Positions 1 through 8,979 are shown, numbered from the stretch's first letter. The stretch: 41,244 nt of DNA from Salinivirgaceae bacterium (GCA_017650325.1 JAGCFC010000059.1:1-41244); one strand, 5' to 3'. Translations and numbers: made by a program. The notes: generated by a model from the sequence alone, not told the origin.

Positions 1-1242
1 GCAAGCGGCTACGAGTCGCTGCACACAACGGTTATGGGCCCCGACGGGCACTGGGTTGAAGTGCAGATTCGCACGCGCCGTATGGACGACGTGGCCGAAA
101 AGGGCAACGCGGCGCACTGGTAATACAAGGAATCGGGCAAGGACGAGTCGCACGACCAATGGTTGAGCAACATTCGCGGCATTCTCGAGAGCAAAGACGG
201 CAGTTTCGACAGCGAGCTCGACGGCAGCGGCCTGCAGTTGAAAACGGCCAACATCTTCGCCTTCACACCGCAGGGCGACATCATCAAACTGCGGCAGGGC
301 GCCACAATACTCGACTTCGCCTACTCAATCCACAGCAACCTGGGCAACACCTGCACCGGCGCGCGCGTCAACGGCAAGATTGTGCCCATCAAATACCAAC
401 TCTCGAACGGCGACACGGTTGAAGTTCTGACATCGAAAAACCAACGGCCGAACCTTGAGTGGCTCAACATCGCAGTGAGTCCGCGCATCAAGGCACGCAT
501 ACGCCGCTCTATCAACGAAGAAGTGTTCCGCCACGCCGAAATGGGCAAGGAAATGCTCGAGCGCAAGGTGTCGCAGCTGAAGATAGAACTGAACGACCAG
601 ACTATCCTTCAGATGATTACGCGCTTCAAATACAAGCACGCTCTCGACTTTTATCAGGATATTGCCGACGAGAAAGTTGACCTGCACGCTGTGCGCGATT
701 ATCTGCAGACGCTGGTTTCCGGCACTGCCGAACATCCTGTTGAACAACCGGTCAGCAACACCGAATACACCGCCCCCGTTGAGTCGGACGACTCGCTCAT
801 TATCGACCGCGACCTCGTGAACATCGATTACAAGCTGGCGCAATGCTGCCACCCCATTCAGGGCGACAAGATTTTCGGCTTTGTGACTGTGGACCGCGGC
901 ATACAGATACACCGAATGGGCTGCCCCAACGCCAAAGACCTGCTCACCCGCTACCCTTACCGCATTGTCAAGGCGCGCTGGAACGACACTGAGCGGCAAT
1001 CGGTCTTCAACGCCGACATAATTATCACCGGCATCGACAAACTGGGCGTTGTGAACCACATCACCGAAGTGATTGCCAAAAGCGAGACATCGAGCCTGCG
1101 CTCGCTCAAAGTGAACTCGAAGGACGGCATCTTCAAGGCCTACATATCAGTGTTTGTCGGCAGCACCGACCAACTTGACGTGCTGCTGAACGATATTAGG
1201 AAAATCAAGGACGTGGTAAGGGCGGAACGGGCGGAAAGGTAA
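1..1242 (+). pseudogene. relA/spoT: RelA/SpoT-family (p)ppGpp synthetase/hydrolase, 5'-partial, interrupted by in-frame TAA
   Basis: The frame enters from the left edge with the end of the (p)ppGpp synthetase domain: [15 protein letters not shown] and [13 protein letters not shown] are all recognisable. Directly after that HW comes TAA (121-123), in a place where the family usually has lysine (HWKYK). The same frame then continues without disruption: TGS domain (about residues 28-90 counted from the TTG at 163; ANIFAFTPQGD), helical region, CCHPIQGD zinc-finger/RIS-like segment and a C-terminal ACT domain ending at 1242. So the gene is full-length in content but carries one nonsense codon, one substitution from AAA. 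If real, it separates the catalytic half from the regulatory half; the product would be a synthetase lacking TGS/ACT. A sequencing or assembly error is equally possible. The family makes or hydrolyses the stringent-response alarmone in the cytoplasm. Family assignment is secure; functional state is not. Confidence 0.85.
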
Positions 1243-1576
1243 TTGGTATTTACAATTATATATAGGTTAATAAAAGACCGCCTCATGCGAACCCATATAC
1301 ATATTTATAATATGCGTGCCATTCGCACCATTAGTAGTCAAAAACAACTCGATCGAGCATTTTATGGAAGAAAAACGGCCGAATACCAATAAAAAACGCC
1401 AAAAAGCAACTTTTTTTACTGAAAAAAGTTCGCCGTATTGAAAATATTCGTAATATTGCAACGTTTGAGTAATGGAATTCGGACGCGAATGACACGAAAG
1501 AGCAAAAGAGAAATGAGATAATTAAAGTGAATAATCCAGCGAAAGCTATTTAATATTAACTTAAAATTTTAGAAAA
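1243..1576. other. Intergenic stretch, AT-rich, leader and promoter region of the next gene
   Basis: This 334-base stretch holds no convincing gene. A short open frame on the minus strand (1267-1461) has no recognisable content. The right part contains a candidate promoter (1437-1467) followed by about 100 bases of AT-rich leader, ending in an A-rich run just before the ATG at 1577, typical of Bacteroidota translation starts. No RNA gene was recognised. Confidence 0.6.
1437..1467 (+). promoter_or_regulatory. Candidate Bacteroidota promoter for the T9SS cargo gene
   Basis: ATTG (1437-1440), a 19-base spacer, then AACGTTTG (1460-1467), compared with the phylum consensus TTTG - about 19-21 bases - TAnnTTTG. 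The first base of the -7 box deviates. It would give a 5' leader of roughly 100 bases. Pattern match only. Confidence 0.35.
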
Positions 1577-2371
1577 ATGAAAAAGATTTATCTTTTAAGC
1601 GCAGTTGCTTGCTTGTTTGCTTTCAATGCAAACGCATACGAAGATGATTTCATCGACGGTTGGGGTACTGATGGTGGTAAAGCAAAAATTGCTAAAACTG
1701 CTTCTGGTACTTTGAATATTACTGTAGCAGATGCTTCTGCTGACTACAATGCACAGTTGATCTCTACAAGCTGGCAGAAACTTGAAGGCCAAAAACAAGG
1801 TAAGACCTTCAAACTTTCTTGGGAAATGAATTTCCACGGTGAGGCTGACTCAGCTACATATTTGATTATGGCTGGTAAGACTTTCCCATGGACTGCTGAT
1901 TTTGACCAAGGTAACAACTTGCAGGTTGTAGACGCTGCTGGTGCTTCTCTGGGTCAAGGTTACGGCGTTCGTCAGAAAAAAGTCGGCAAAGATTACAAGC
2001 TTTGCACATTCGAAGGCTTAGTAGGTGAGTGGGGTCAGGATTCAATCCGTATCCAACTTAACCTTGGTGGTGAAGGCAGCGATGGCGTATTCAACATCAA
2101 GAACATGAAGCTCGAACTCGACGGCAAAGTTGTTAAAGAGTGGTTTACTGAAGCTGCTGAAGGAACAGCTATCGCTGAAGAGGCTGCAGTTAAAGCATTC
2201 GTTGCTAACAACGTAATCTTCGCTTCTGAGGCTGCTGACGTAGTTGTTTACAACATCAACGGCGTTGCTGTTAAGAGCGCTAAGAACGTTACTTCTCTTG
2301 ACGTAGCTGACCTGAAAGCTGGTCTGTACATCGCCAAAGTTGGTAATGCAACCGTTAAATTTGTGAAATAA
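1577..2371 (+). CDS. Secreted T9SS cargo protein with C-terminal Por sorting domain
   Basis: 264 residues. A classic signal peptide (MKKIYLLSAVACLFAFNANA) is followed by a Gly/Asp/Ala-rich body of about 190 residues that reads like a beta-sandwich, possibly carbohydrate-binding. No catalytic motif is seen. The last ~50 residues fit the type A T9SS sorting domain: VVVYNINGVAVKSA, then DLKAGLYIAKVGNATVKFVK at the very end. The protein should therefore cross the outer membrane by T9SS and be anchored or released. Codon use is shifted to GCT, GGT and GTT relative to the neighbours, and a strong terminator follows, which suggests high expression. The start has an A-rich leader (AGAAAA before ATG) and the correct signal-peptide position. 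The ligand is unknown; a jelly-roll binding role is inference. Confidence 0.8.
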   Translation: MKKIYLLSAVACLFAFNANAYEDDFIDGWGTDGGKAKIAKTASGTLNITVADASADYNAQLISTSWQKLEGQKQGKTFKLSWEMNFHGEADSATYLIMAGKTFPWTADFDQGNNLQVVDAAGASLGQGYGVRQKKVGKDYKLCTFEGLVGEWGQDSIRIQLNLGGEGSDGVFNIKNMKLELDGKVVKEWFTEAAEGTAIAEEAAVKAFVANNVIFASEAADVVVYNINGVAVKSAKNVTSLDVADLKAGLYIAKVGNATVKFVK

Positions 2372-2396
2372 ATTTAATCAAGCAATTGCTGGATTT

Positions 2397-2428
2397 GAAG
2401 GCTGCCTTAAAGGCAGCCTTCTTTTTTT
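2397..2428 (+). terminator. Rho-independent terminator
   Basis: Near-perfect stem GAAGGCTGCC / GGCAGCCTTC (2397-2406 and 2412-2421) with a TTAAA loop, followed by seven T. It lies 25 bases after the stop of the T9SS cargo gene. It also argues against the longer reading of the next gene that would start inside it. Confidence 0.9.
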
Positions 2429-2567
2429 GCATACATCTTATCTCCTATCCTTTTCAATACTCACTTTTACTCCGCACCCATTAAAAGAATATTGGCTTTT
2501 TTCGACAAAAGCCTTATATAATTTATTATATTGGATAATCGATTTTTTAAAACTCATTCTACTGACA

Positions 2568-4016
2568 ATGACCGATTTATCGAAACTAGAGCCAGCCGAA
2601 GTGTGGCGTCAATTTGGCGAGATATGCAAAATTCCCCGCCCATCGAAAAAAGAGAGCAAGATGGTTGAGTACCTACTACGCTTCGGCCAACAACACAATT
2701 TAGAAACAATAAGTGACATGGCTGGCAATGTGGTTATCAGAAAACCTGCAACCAAAGGCATGGAAAACCGCAGAACCATTGTGCTCCAAAGCCATATCGA
2801 CATGGTTTGCGAAAAAACGGCCGATTCGGCACACAACTTTGACTGTGACCCGATTGTGCCAGTCATAGACGGTGATTGGGTCAGTGCAACCGACACCACA
2901 CTCGGTGCCGATGACGGCATTGGCGTGGCCACACAACTCGCAATTCTTTCGTCGGGCAGTGTGGAACACCCCGCAATTGAGTGCCTGTTTACAGTTGACG
3001 AAGAAACCGGTCTAACGGGCGCAAACTCATTAGATGGCAGCATGTTGAAAGGCCGCACGCTCATCAACCTTGATTCGGAGGATGAGGGACAGATTTTCAT
3101 AGGCTGCGCCGGAGGAATCAACACCACAGCGCGGTTGAAGTTCACAAAACAACCTGTCGCAACCAATAGCATGGCATTCAGAGTAGATGTGAAAGGCTTA
3201 CGCGGCGGTCATTCGGGCGACGATATCCACAAAGGTTTTGGAAACGCCAACAAGATTCTGAACCGCTTTTTATGGAATGCGACAAAACTCTTCGAATTAA
3301 AACTATGCAACTTCGACGGCGGAAATTTGCATAATGCCATTCCCCGGAATGCAACCGCCACAATCACAATCAACAAAAAGGATGAAACTGACTTGCTTCA
3401 ATACTTCGACAGTTTCAAAGACAACGTCAAACAAGAACTAAAATACACTGAATCAAATCTATCTATCGAACTTACAAAAACTGACTTGCCGACTGAAGCA
3501 ATCGATAATAACAGTCAGATGCGCCTTCTGAACGCCATCTATGGCTGTCCAAACGGCCCGATAGCCATGAGCCACGCCCTTCCCGGACTTGTTGAGACAT
3601 CGACAAATCTGGCATCAGTTAAAACAGAAACCTCTGAGATTGAAATTGTTACAAGTCAGCGGAGTTCGGTTGAATCGGCAAAAGAAGACATTGCCGCCAT
3701 GGTTGAAAGTGTTTTTGCACAAGCAGGCATGGAAGTTGAACATTCCGAAGGTTATCCCGGATGGGAGCCTAATACCAATTCGGACATTCTGTCAACCGCA
3801 GTGGCAAGTTACAAGCGGCTTTTCGGCAAAGAACCTGAAGTGAAAGCCATTCATGCCGGGCTGGAATGCGGACTTTTTTTGAAAAAAATACCTGACATGG
3901 ATATGATTTCAATCGGACCAACCATGCGCGGAGTGCACTCTCCTGGCGAACGAATTGAGATAAAAACAGTGAAAATGTTCTATGACTTTCTTACTGATAT
4001 TCTAAAAAATATTTAG
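2568..4016 (+). CDS. pepD: Aminoacyl-histidine (cytosol non-specific) dipeptidase, M20C family
   Basis: 482 residues, the usual size for PepD. Metal-site motifs of M20 peptidases are all present: H77 and D79 in SHIDMVCEK, D116 in LGADDGIGV, the catalytic/metal pair E145-E146 in VDEETGLTGA, D169 in NLDSEDEG, and a C-terminal His in RGVHSPGE. The RGGHSGDDIHKGFGNAN segment belongs to the dimerisation/lid domain. The enzyme hydrolyses dipeptides in the cytoplasm with two zinc ions. The frame is open back to 2427, but I chose ATG 2568 (MTDLSKLEPAEVW): it matches the family N-terminus, and the upstream extension would overlap the preceding terminator. An inverted repeat GGCTTTT-6-AAAAGCC (2494-2513) lies in the leader. 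Confidence 0.93.
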   Translation: MTDLSKLEPAEVWRQFGEICKIPRPSKKESKMVEYLLRFGQQHNLETISDMAGNVVIRKPATKGMENRRTIVLQSHIDMVCEKTADSAHNFDCDPIVPVIDGDWVSATDTTLGADDGIGVATQLAILSSGSVEHPAIECLFTVDEETGLTGANSLDGSMLKGRTLINLDSEDEGQIFIGCAGGINTTARLKFTKQPVATNSMAFRVDVKGLRGGHSGDDIHKGFGNANKILNRFLWNATKLFELKLCNFDGGNLHNAIPRNATATITINKKDETDLLQYFDSFKDNVKQELKYTESNLSIELTKTDLPTEAIDNNSQMRLLNAIYGCPNGPIAMSHALPGLVETSTNLASVKTETSEIEIVTSQRSSVESAKEDIAAMVESVFAQAGMEVEHSEGYPGWEPNTNSDILSTAVASYKRLFGKEPEVKAIHAGLECGLFLKKIPDMDMISIGPTMRGVHSPGERIEIKTVKMFYDFLTDILKNI

Positions 4017-4074
4017 AATTCATAAATTCAATCAATCAGTTATTCTATTAATCAGTTAATCAACCAATTGCAAC

Positions 4075-4554
4075 ATGAAAACAAAACATATCGATATAGA
4101 AATAGGAATAGCCGATCATTTAGACGAACTCGACAAAACAGATCAGGATCTGGTCAGGCACGCACAGGAGGCCGCAAAACGAGCATACGCCCCCTACTCT
4201 AATTTCAAAGTTGGAGCCTGCCTCCTTCTCGACAACGGAGAAATGATTGAAGGCAACAACCAGGAAAACGCATCATATCCGTGCGGTTGCTGCGCCGAAC
4301 GCACCGCATTGCACTATGCGAATTCAAGATACCCCGAATCGAAAGTTAAGGCAATCGCCATATCGGCATTCAACGGCAATGGTTTGATTGACGAGCCAAT
4401 AACCCCTTGCGGTATTTGCCGACAGGCCCTGCTGGAAACCGAAATGCGTAACAAAAAAAGCATCAAGGTTATAATGAATGGGCAGAATCACACAAAAATA
4501 GTTAACTGCGCATCGGACCTGCTGCCGCTGGCATTCGACAACAGCCAATTGTAG
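4075..4554 (+). CDS. cdd: Cytidine deaminase
   Basis: 159 residues, the size of the homotetrameric CDA class. The substrate-binding and zinc motifs are visible: YAPYSNFKVGA, then NQENASYP, CAER (zinc Cys and catalytic Glu) and PCGICRQ (two zinc Cys). Three cysteines thus complete the zinc site. The stretch before CAER reads CGC where SGL is common, so two extra cysteines sit beside the active site; this is a small oddity, not a loss of function. The enzyme deaminates cytidine and deoxycytidine to uridine forms in pyrimidine salvage. It lies 58 bases after pepD on the same strand and may be cotranscribed. ATG 4075 is the only sensible start. Confidence 0.95.
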   Translation: MKTKHIDIEIGIADHLDELDKTDQDLVRHAQEAAKRAYAPYSNFKVGACLLLDNGEMIEGNNQENASYPCGCCAERTALHYANSRYPESKVKAIAISAFNGNGLIDEPITPCGICRQALLETEMRNKKSIKVIMNGQNHTKIVNCASDLLPLAFDNSQL

Positions 4555-4571
4555 ACTGAAAATGCGGTTTA

Positions 4572-4611
4572 TGCAACTTTATGCAAAAAATTGTGCAAAC
4601 TTTACGCAAAT
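4572..4611 (+). promoter_or_regulatory. Tandem imperfect direct repeat upstream of the LacI-family gene
   Basis: Two copies of a motif reading TGCAACTTTATGCAAAA (4572-4588) and TGCAAACTTTACGCAAAT (4594-4611), spaced one per 22 bases, lie between cdd and the regulator gene. Repeated half-sites about two helical turns apart fit an operator for autoregulation. Which protein binds is not known. Confidence 0.3.
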
Positions 4612-4710
4612 AATGTAAATTGCAGTTGGTTGGCAAAAAATACGTAACAAGAGCCAAACGCTTTTGTTCCAGACAAATAACCAACAAACATGGTTTCATA
4701 AACTCATTTG

Positions 4711-5730
4711 ATGATGAAAAAAGCAGCAACAATTAAGGATATTGCAAAAGCAATTGGCGTTTCGGTTTCAACCGTTTCGCGAGCATTGCAAGACAAACCT
4801 GAGATTTCAGACGAGACCAAAACGCTTGTACGTGAGACTGCGTCGAAGATGAACTACCGCCCAAACACCATGGCTGTAGCACTTAAAACGCGCAAATCGT
4901 ACTCAATAGGTGTGGTTGTGCCGCAAATTGTCAGCTTCTTCTATGCTACTGTGGTTCAAGGGATTGAACAAGTTGCAAATGAGTTGGGCTATCAAGTTTT
5001 CGTCAGTTCGTCGAACGAGGATATGATTAAAGAGATGCAGAACGTATACGGCTTCCTCGATCACCGTGTCGATGGAATGATTGTATCGTTGTCGAAAGCC
5101 ACCGATGAATTTACCCACATTCACAGAATTGAAGAGAACAATGTTCCTTTGGTTCTATTCGACCGCACATCGAAAGAGATAAACGTTCCGAAAGTTGTTG
5201 CAAACGACGCCGATGCCGCTTATATGGCTGTTTCCCATCTGATTGAGCGTGGTGCAAAACGAGTTGCGCTCATCACCGGACCAGAGCACATGCTCATTGG
5301 TCGCAACCGTTTCCGCGGCTATCGTGCTGCACTCACTAACCATGGGCTCCCCATCGACAACCGCATGATTGTGCGCTGCAATCTGACTGTTGACGATGCC
5401 CGCGAGGCCGTACTGAAGATGTTCGACATGAAAAATCCGCCTGACGCCATTTTCGGTATTAATGACGATGTGGCCATCGGCGCTCTATACGCTGTAAAGG
5501 AAAAAGGTTTGAAAATCCCTGAGGATGTGGCAATTGTGGGATTCTCCAATAGCCGCCGATCAAGTTATATTGAGCCACCTCTCAGCACCCTTGACCAAAA
5601 CCCGATGAAAATTGGCGTTTTAGCAGCCAAACTCCTCTTCGACCAAATTCAGGGCAAACCCGATTTCAGCGAAAACAAAGAGGTTATTGTGCCTGCCACT
5701 TTGATTGTGAGAGCCTCGTCGAATAGGTAG
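4711..5730 (+). CDS. LacI/GalR-family transcriptional regulator
   Basis: 339 residues. The N-terminal LacI helix-turn-helix is clear (ATIKDIAKAIGVSVSTVSRA, then LQDKPEISDET and the hinge region NYRPNTMAVAL), followed by a periplasmic-binding-protein-like effector domain (SYSIGVVVPQI, FYATVVQGIEQVA, DGMIVSL, ITGPEHMLIGRNRFRGY, IFGINDDVAIGAL, VAIVGFSNSR, STLDQNP). Such proteins bind an operator as dimers and respond to a sugar or nucleoside. No sugar operon is adjacent; the nearest metabolic gene is cdd, so its target cannot be read from context. Two ATGs (4711, 4714) follow a TTG at 4708; I take the first ATG. A repeated motif upstream (4572-4611) may be its own operator. Confidence 0.92.
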   Translation: MMKKAATIKDIAKAIGVSVSTVSRALQDKPEISDETKTLVRETASKMNYRPNTMAVALKTRKSYSIGVVVPQIVSFFYATVVQGIEQVANELGYQVFVSSSNEDMIKEMQNVYGFLDHRVDGMIVSLSKATDEFTHIHRIEENNVPLVLFDRTSKEINVPKVVANDADAAYMAVSHLIERGAKRVALITGPEHMLIGRNRFRGYRAALTNHGLPIDNRMIVRCNLTVDDAREAVLKMFDMKNPPDAIFGINDDVAIGALYAVKEKGLKIPEDVAIVGFSNSRRSSYIEPPLSTLDQNPMKIGVLAAKLLFDQIQGKPDFSENKEVIVPATLIVRASSNR

Positions 5731-5732
5731 AT

Positions 5733-5766
5733 ATTAGGTGTTGGGGGTTAGGTGTTGGGTGTTGGT
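5733..5766. repeat. Short direct repeat in a convergent gene junction
   Basis: Two copies of TTAGGTGTTGGG, plus a third partial GTGTTGG, fill the 38-base gap between the LacI gene and the convergent GH3 gene. It is a low-complexity G/T-rich repeat with no hairpin. No function is assigned. Confidence 0.5.
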
Positions 5767-5768
5767 AA

Positions 5769-6875
5769 TCAACATTGTAATTCCTGTTTCACCTTCAAAA
5801 TCCGCCTATACGCTTTATTGATGCGCTCTTCCGAGATTTTCCCCTCGCCTACAAGCCGCACAATGATTTCGATTGCATCTTTCACAATATCAGAATTGTA
5901 GGTGTCGATATTGTTTGAAAACACTAGCACGTCGACTCCTGCATTGATGGCCAGACTGATGGCCTCATCCAATCCATAAAACTTGCTGATGGCATTCATC
6001 ATCATATCGTCGGAAAAGACCAAACCATCGTACTTCAAACTGTCGCGCAATATAGAAAGTGTTGTAGCCGACAATGTTGCAGGATAAAGGCTGTCGATTT
6101 TGCGATTAAAAATATGCGATGTCATAACCGACACAAGCGCCGTATCTCTCAATAAAACCCGGTAAGGTTCAAGTTCGGTATCCTGCCATGTATCAGTAAC
6201 ATCGGCGAGGCCCAAATGCGTGTCGCTGACCGAACTGCCATGACCGGGAAAATGTTTCAGAGCACAAAGCACCCCCTGCTTCTGATGCTCATTGACATAC
6301 CAGCGCGCATTACGCGCAACCACTTCTGCATCCTCCGAAAAAGAGCGTCCATATTTGCCAATAATAGGGCATTCAGGGTTGATATTGACATCGACCGACG
6401 GAGCAAAGTTGACATTAATACCTAATTGCTTGCACTTTTGAGCGATTTGCCGCGCGTAGAACCTTGTTGTATCCTCATTGTCAATGGTTCCCAAATATTG
6501 AGGTGTCACAGTCGGCTCGAATCCGTAACGTGTTTTCAGACGCGAAACATTGCCTCCCTCCTCATCTATCGCCACAAACAATGGCTCTGAGGAAAAAGAT
6601 AGCAAACTGTCAATCAAAGATTTGACTTGACTTACCGATGTGATATTGCGCGGGCGGCTTTTCGATGGAGAATCGTAATCAAAAAGAATAACACCGCCAA
6701 TATGGTAGTCACGTATCCATTGCGTCACCTCACTTTCTGCATTTATTGCCGTGTCGCGGAAACCTACCATAAGCATCTGCGCCACCTTCTGCTCCAATGT
6801 CGGACCTGAGTTTTTATTTGTCTGACAAGAAATGAACAATCCCGAAAACACAAATAAGAAAACCAACCGCTTCAT
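5769..6875 (-). CDS. Glycoside hydrolase family 3 lipoprotein (beta-N-acetylglucosaminidase type)
   Basis: 368 residues. A lipoprotein signal peptide ends in FISC (Cys17). The single-domain GH3 barrel carries the NagZ-type loop KHFPGHGSSVSDTHLG (207-222), whose Asp218-His220 dyad acts as general acid/base. The nucleophile is likely Asp289 in VFSDDMMM, and IDEEGG (103-108) is a substrate-binding segment. These features mark the beta-N-acetylhexosaminidase branch, which removes GlcNAc from muropeptides or chitooligosaccharides. Unlike cytoplasmic NagZ of enterobacteria, the lipobox places it in the periplasm or on a membrane. It is 23 bases downstream of the BamA-like gene and probably in its operon. 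The family call is firm; the exact substrate is inferred. Confidence 0.9.
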   Translation of the reverse strand: MKRLVFLFVFSGLFISCQTNKNSGPTLEQKVAQMLMVGFRDTAINAESEVTQWIRDYHIGGVILFDYDSPSKSRPRNITSVSQVKSLIDSLLSFSSEPLFVAIDEEGGNVSRLKTRYGFEPTVTPQYLGTIDNEDTTRFYARQIAQKCKQLGINVNFAPSVDVNINPECPIIGKYGRSFSEDAEVVARNARWYVNEHQKQGVLCALKHFPGHGSSVSDTHLGLADVTDTWQDTELEPYRVLLRDTALVSVMTSHIFNRKIDSLYPATLSATTLSILRDSLKYDGLVFSDDMMMNAISKFYGLDEAISLAINAGVDVLVFSNNIDTYNSDIVKDAIEIIVRLVGEGKISEERINKAYRRILKVKQELQC

Positions 6876-6898
6876 AACTAAATTATATTGATTATCAA

Positions 6899-8314
6899 TC
6901 AGAATGCTTTTAAAACGTGAACGTAAACCCCGCTTGTTCCCCGACGGCTGAGAGTGCCTTCAACACGAAAAACTATATCGTAATAGGTTATCATATCCAA
7001 ACCTATACCGGCGCTGGTTAACAATTTGTTTGACAGATAGTTATTGGTTCCAATACGGGCATCGTCGACATAACCAGCATCGACGAACATGTTGAGATAG
7101 AAACTATAATGAACCTTGTTGAACTCCTCCCACGACCAACCGTCGATTTTCTTTATCCGCATTGGAACAATGGCAAATTTGGCAAAGGCTCGTCCTGTAG
7201 CAAAGCGCTGACCATCAATAACATAATATTCGAAACCGCGCAGATAATCCTCGTAGCCCAAAGCCCGCTCTGTATAGTATGGCTGCGGCTTGTCGGGCGA
7301 ATATTTGGCCAAACCGCCAACACCTGCATAAAAGCGATGCCCCAAATCGAAATATTTGTATGCCGCCAACCTCGTGTACCATGAACCATCCACCTCGTTA
7401 TCAAGCATATTCAATCCAATCTTTCCCAACTCAAGTGTAACGTTGTGACCTTTAAGCGGGTAGAACTTATAGTCGCGGCAATCCCAATCAAAAGTGTACG
7501 CCAAAGTGAGATACTGGCTGCGGTTTGTCGGCTTCCCAAAATAATCGGGGTTAAGTTTGACAATGGTGTCGGCTACGTTGATATGGTTATAGCCCGCAGT
7601 AAAAATATGCCGAACGTCGAACTTAGGACGGAAGGTATAGAACAGATACAAATCCTGATTGTCTATAACTTGATGTTTGTCATCGCGATAATACAGCGGT
7701 TTGCAACTATCAGTAGCGTAACGAATCTCGTTTTGGCGATAAAATGAAAGTTGAACAGCCAGCCCGTGTTTTTTGTTTTCGGTGATATACGGGATATCAT
7801 AAAAAATCTGAAACTGCTTTTTGTACCCTAAACGGAATTTCACTTTCAGCGTTTCGGCACGTCCTCTAAAATTATTGTTAATCAGCATTAAACCGTAATT
7901 AATACGGCTCCAGTCTCCGTCGTTGAAGAAAGCGCTCAAATTTCGGTCGGCCTGCTCGAAAATGATGTACGGCCACCAATACCAACGCTCCTCAAGCATG
8001 ACGAGTATCTGTTTCTCATGCTCATTCAGATCAATCAAACTAATTGTAACATAATTAAATAACGACGTGTTAAGTAGGTTTTCCTTTGAGCGGAGCAGAA
8101 TGGCTTCCGCCGCATCTGCCTGCAACGTATCGCCTTCGGAAAAAAGCAGTTCTCGCCTAACAATGAACTCTTTAGTAGTGCGATTTCCGGCAATCATTAT
8201 GTCGCGCACAACAAAATCGGAAGATACAACCGCGGTGTCCTTTGATTGGGCATCGGTCATAAAACAACTGAAAACCAAAAAAATAAATACGGCTATTGAG
8301 ATTGGTTTGCTCAC
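6899..8314 (-). CDS. BamA/TamA-family outer-membrane protein (POTRA plus beta-barrel)
   Basis: 471 residues, much shorter than BamA. After a signal peptide there is one POTRA-like domain (about residues 30-110: VVRDIMIAGNRTTKEFIVRR, then LLNTSLFNYVTI), followed by a C-terminal 16-strand-type surface-antigen barrel with alternating aromatic residues and a terminal strand ending in VYVHVLKAF. Short POTRA-barrel proteins of Bacteroidota are of uncertain role, perhaps outer-membrane protein or lipid insertion. The start is GTG, overlapping by one base the stop of the CBS gene (TAGTG), so translation is probably coupled. Three genes (CBS, this one, GH3) appear to form one operon. Specific function unknown. 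Confidence 0.8.
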   Translation of the reverse strand: MSKPISIAVFIFLVFSCFMTDAQSKDTAVVSSDFVVRDIMIAGNRTTKEFIVRRELLFSEGDTLQADAAEAILLRSKENLLNTSLFNYVTISLIDLNEHEKQILVMLEERWYWWPYIIFEQADRNLSAFFNDGDWSRINYGLMLINNNFRGRAETLKVKFRLGYKKQFQIFYDIPYITENKKHGLAVQLSFYRQNEIRYATDSCKPLYYRDDKHQVIDNQDLYLFYTFRPKFDVRHIFTAGYNHINVADTIVKLNPDYFGKPTNRSQYLTLAYTFDWDCRDYKFYPLKGHNVTLELGKIGLNMLDNEVDGSWYTRLAAYKYFDLGHRFYAGVGGLAKYSPDKPQPYYTERALGYEDYLRGFEYYVIDGQRFATGRAFAKFAIVPMRIKKIDGWSWEEFNKVHYSFYLNMFVDAGYVDDARIGTNNYLSNKLLTSAGIGLDMITYYDIVFRVEGTLSRRGTSGVYVHVLKAF

Positions 8315-8979
8315 TAAATGCTCAAGAATTTCATAAAGGAATTGTAGCGGTCTTCAAGCAACATGTCGTAATCTTTATCGTTTGAGAACACTTGCACAAT
8401 TTTGTAGTTGTAGCGCTCAAGAGTCTGAATCACAGGCGAAATGTCGGTACGGTTTAGTTTAAGCGTAACAAATATAACATCGGGATTGCCTCCTGTGTTG
8501 ACATAAAGGCCTAAAATTTTAGTATCGTTTCCCTCAACTATTTGCGATATTTCGCTCAGCGAATAGTCCCGCACACTAAGTTCAAGCACCACAATCGCAC
8601 CATGGGCATTGCTTGAAACCATATTGGCAATCTCATGCGAAAGGTCGGGTAAAGTTATGACTCCCAAATATTTATCTTCGAAATCAAGAACCGGCAGAAC
8701 TGACAGATTGTTCTCAGCCAACGGCTGCATCGCCTCGATAATATGCTGATTGTCATGCACAAACGGGCGCTCCATCACTAGCATCTGACTGCTGATTGCA
8801 TCGTCAGGATTGTGCATGTCGTATATCTCCCGCTCCGACACCAATCCCAAATACTCACCATCATCGACAACCGGCAGATGCGACACTTTGAACACATCCA
8901 TCCAGTTGAGCGCATCGGTACCCGTATCAGTTTTATGAATGGCAGGAACCACATCCGATAACAAATCGCTAACTGTCAT
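8314..8979 (-). CDS. CBS-pair domain protein with C-terminal ACT-like domain
   Basis: 221 residues, cytoplasmic, no signal. Two tandem CBS motifs are visible: residues about 1-60 (VSDLLSDVVPAI, then WMDVFKVSHLPVVDDGEYLG) and 66-125 (QHIIEAMQPLAENNLSVLPV, DKYLGVITLPDL). The last 90 residues (AIVVLELSVRDYSLSEISQI, then VFVTLKLNRTDISPVIQTLE) look like an ACT-type ligand-binding fold. CBS pairs bind adenosyl nucleotides and usually regulate an attached or partner protein; none is evident beyond the coupled outer-membrane gene. It is first in a three-gene operon. An inverted repeat GTCGAT-4-ATCGAC (9024-9039) lies about 45 bases upstream of the start. Role in the cell is unknown. Confidence 0.85.
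   Translation of the reverse strand: MTVSDLLSDVVPAIHKTDTGTDALNWMDVFKVSHLPVVDDGEYLGLVSEREIYDMHNPDDAISSQMLVMERPFVHDNQHIIEAMQPLAENNLSVLPVLDFEDKYLGVITLPDLSHEIANMVSSNAHGAIVVLELSVRDYSLSEISQIVEGNDTKILGLYVNTGGNPDVIFVTLKLNRTDISPVIQTLERYNYKIVQVFSNDKDYDMLLEDRYNSFMKFLSI

Noticed and set aside
325..1059. 244-codon open frame on the minus strand
   Set aside because: Antisense to the RelA/SpoT TGS and helical domains; no protein-like features.
1267..1461. Small minus-strand gene in the first intergenic region
   Set aside because: 64 codons, no signal peptide or motif, no promoter or start context on that strand; it covers the leader and promoter of the next gene.
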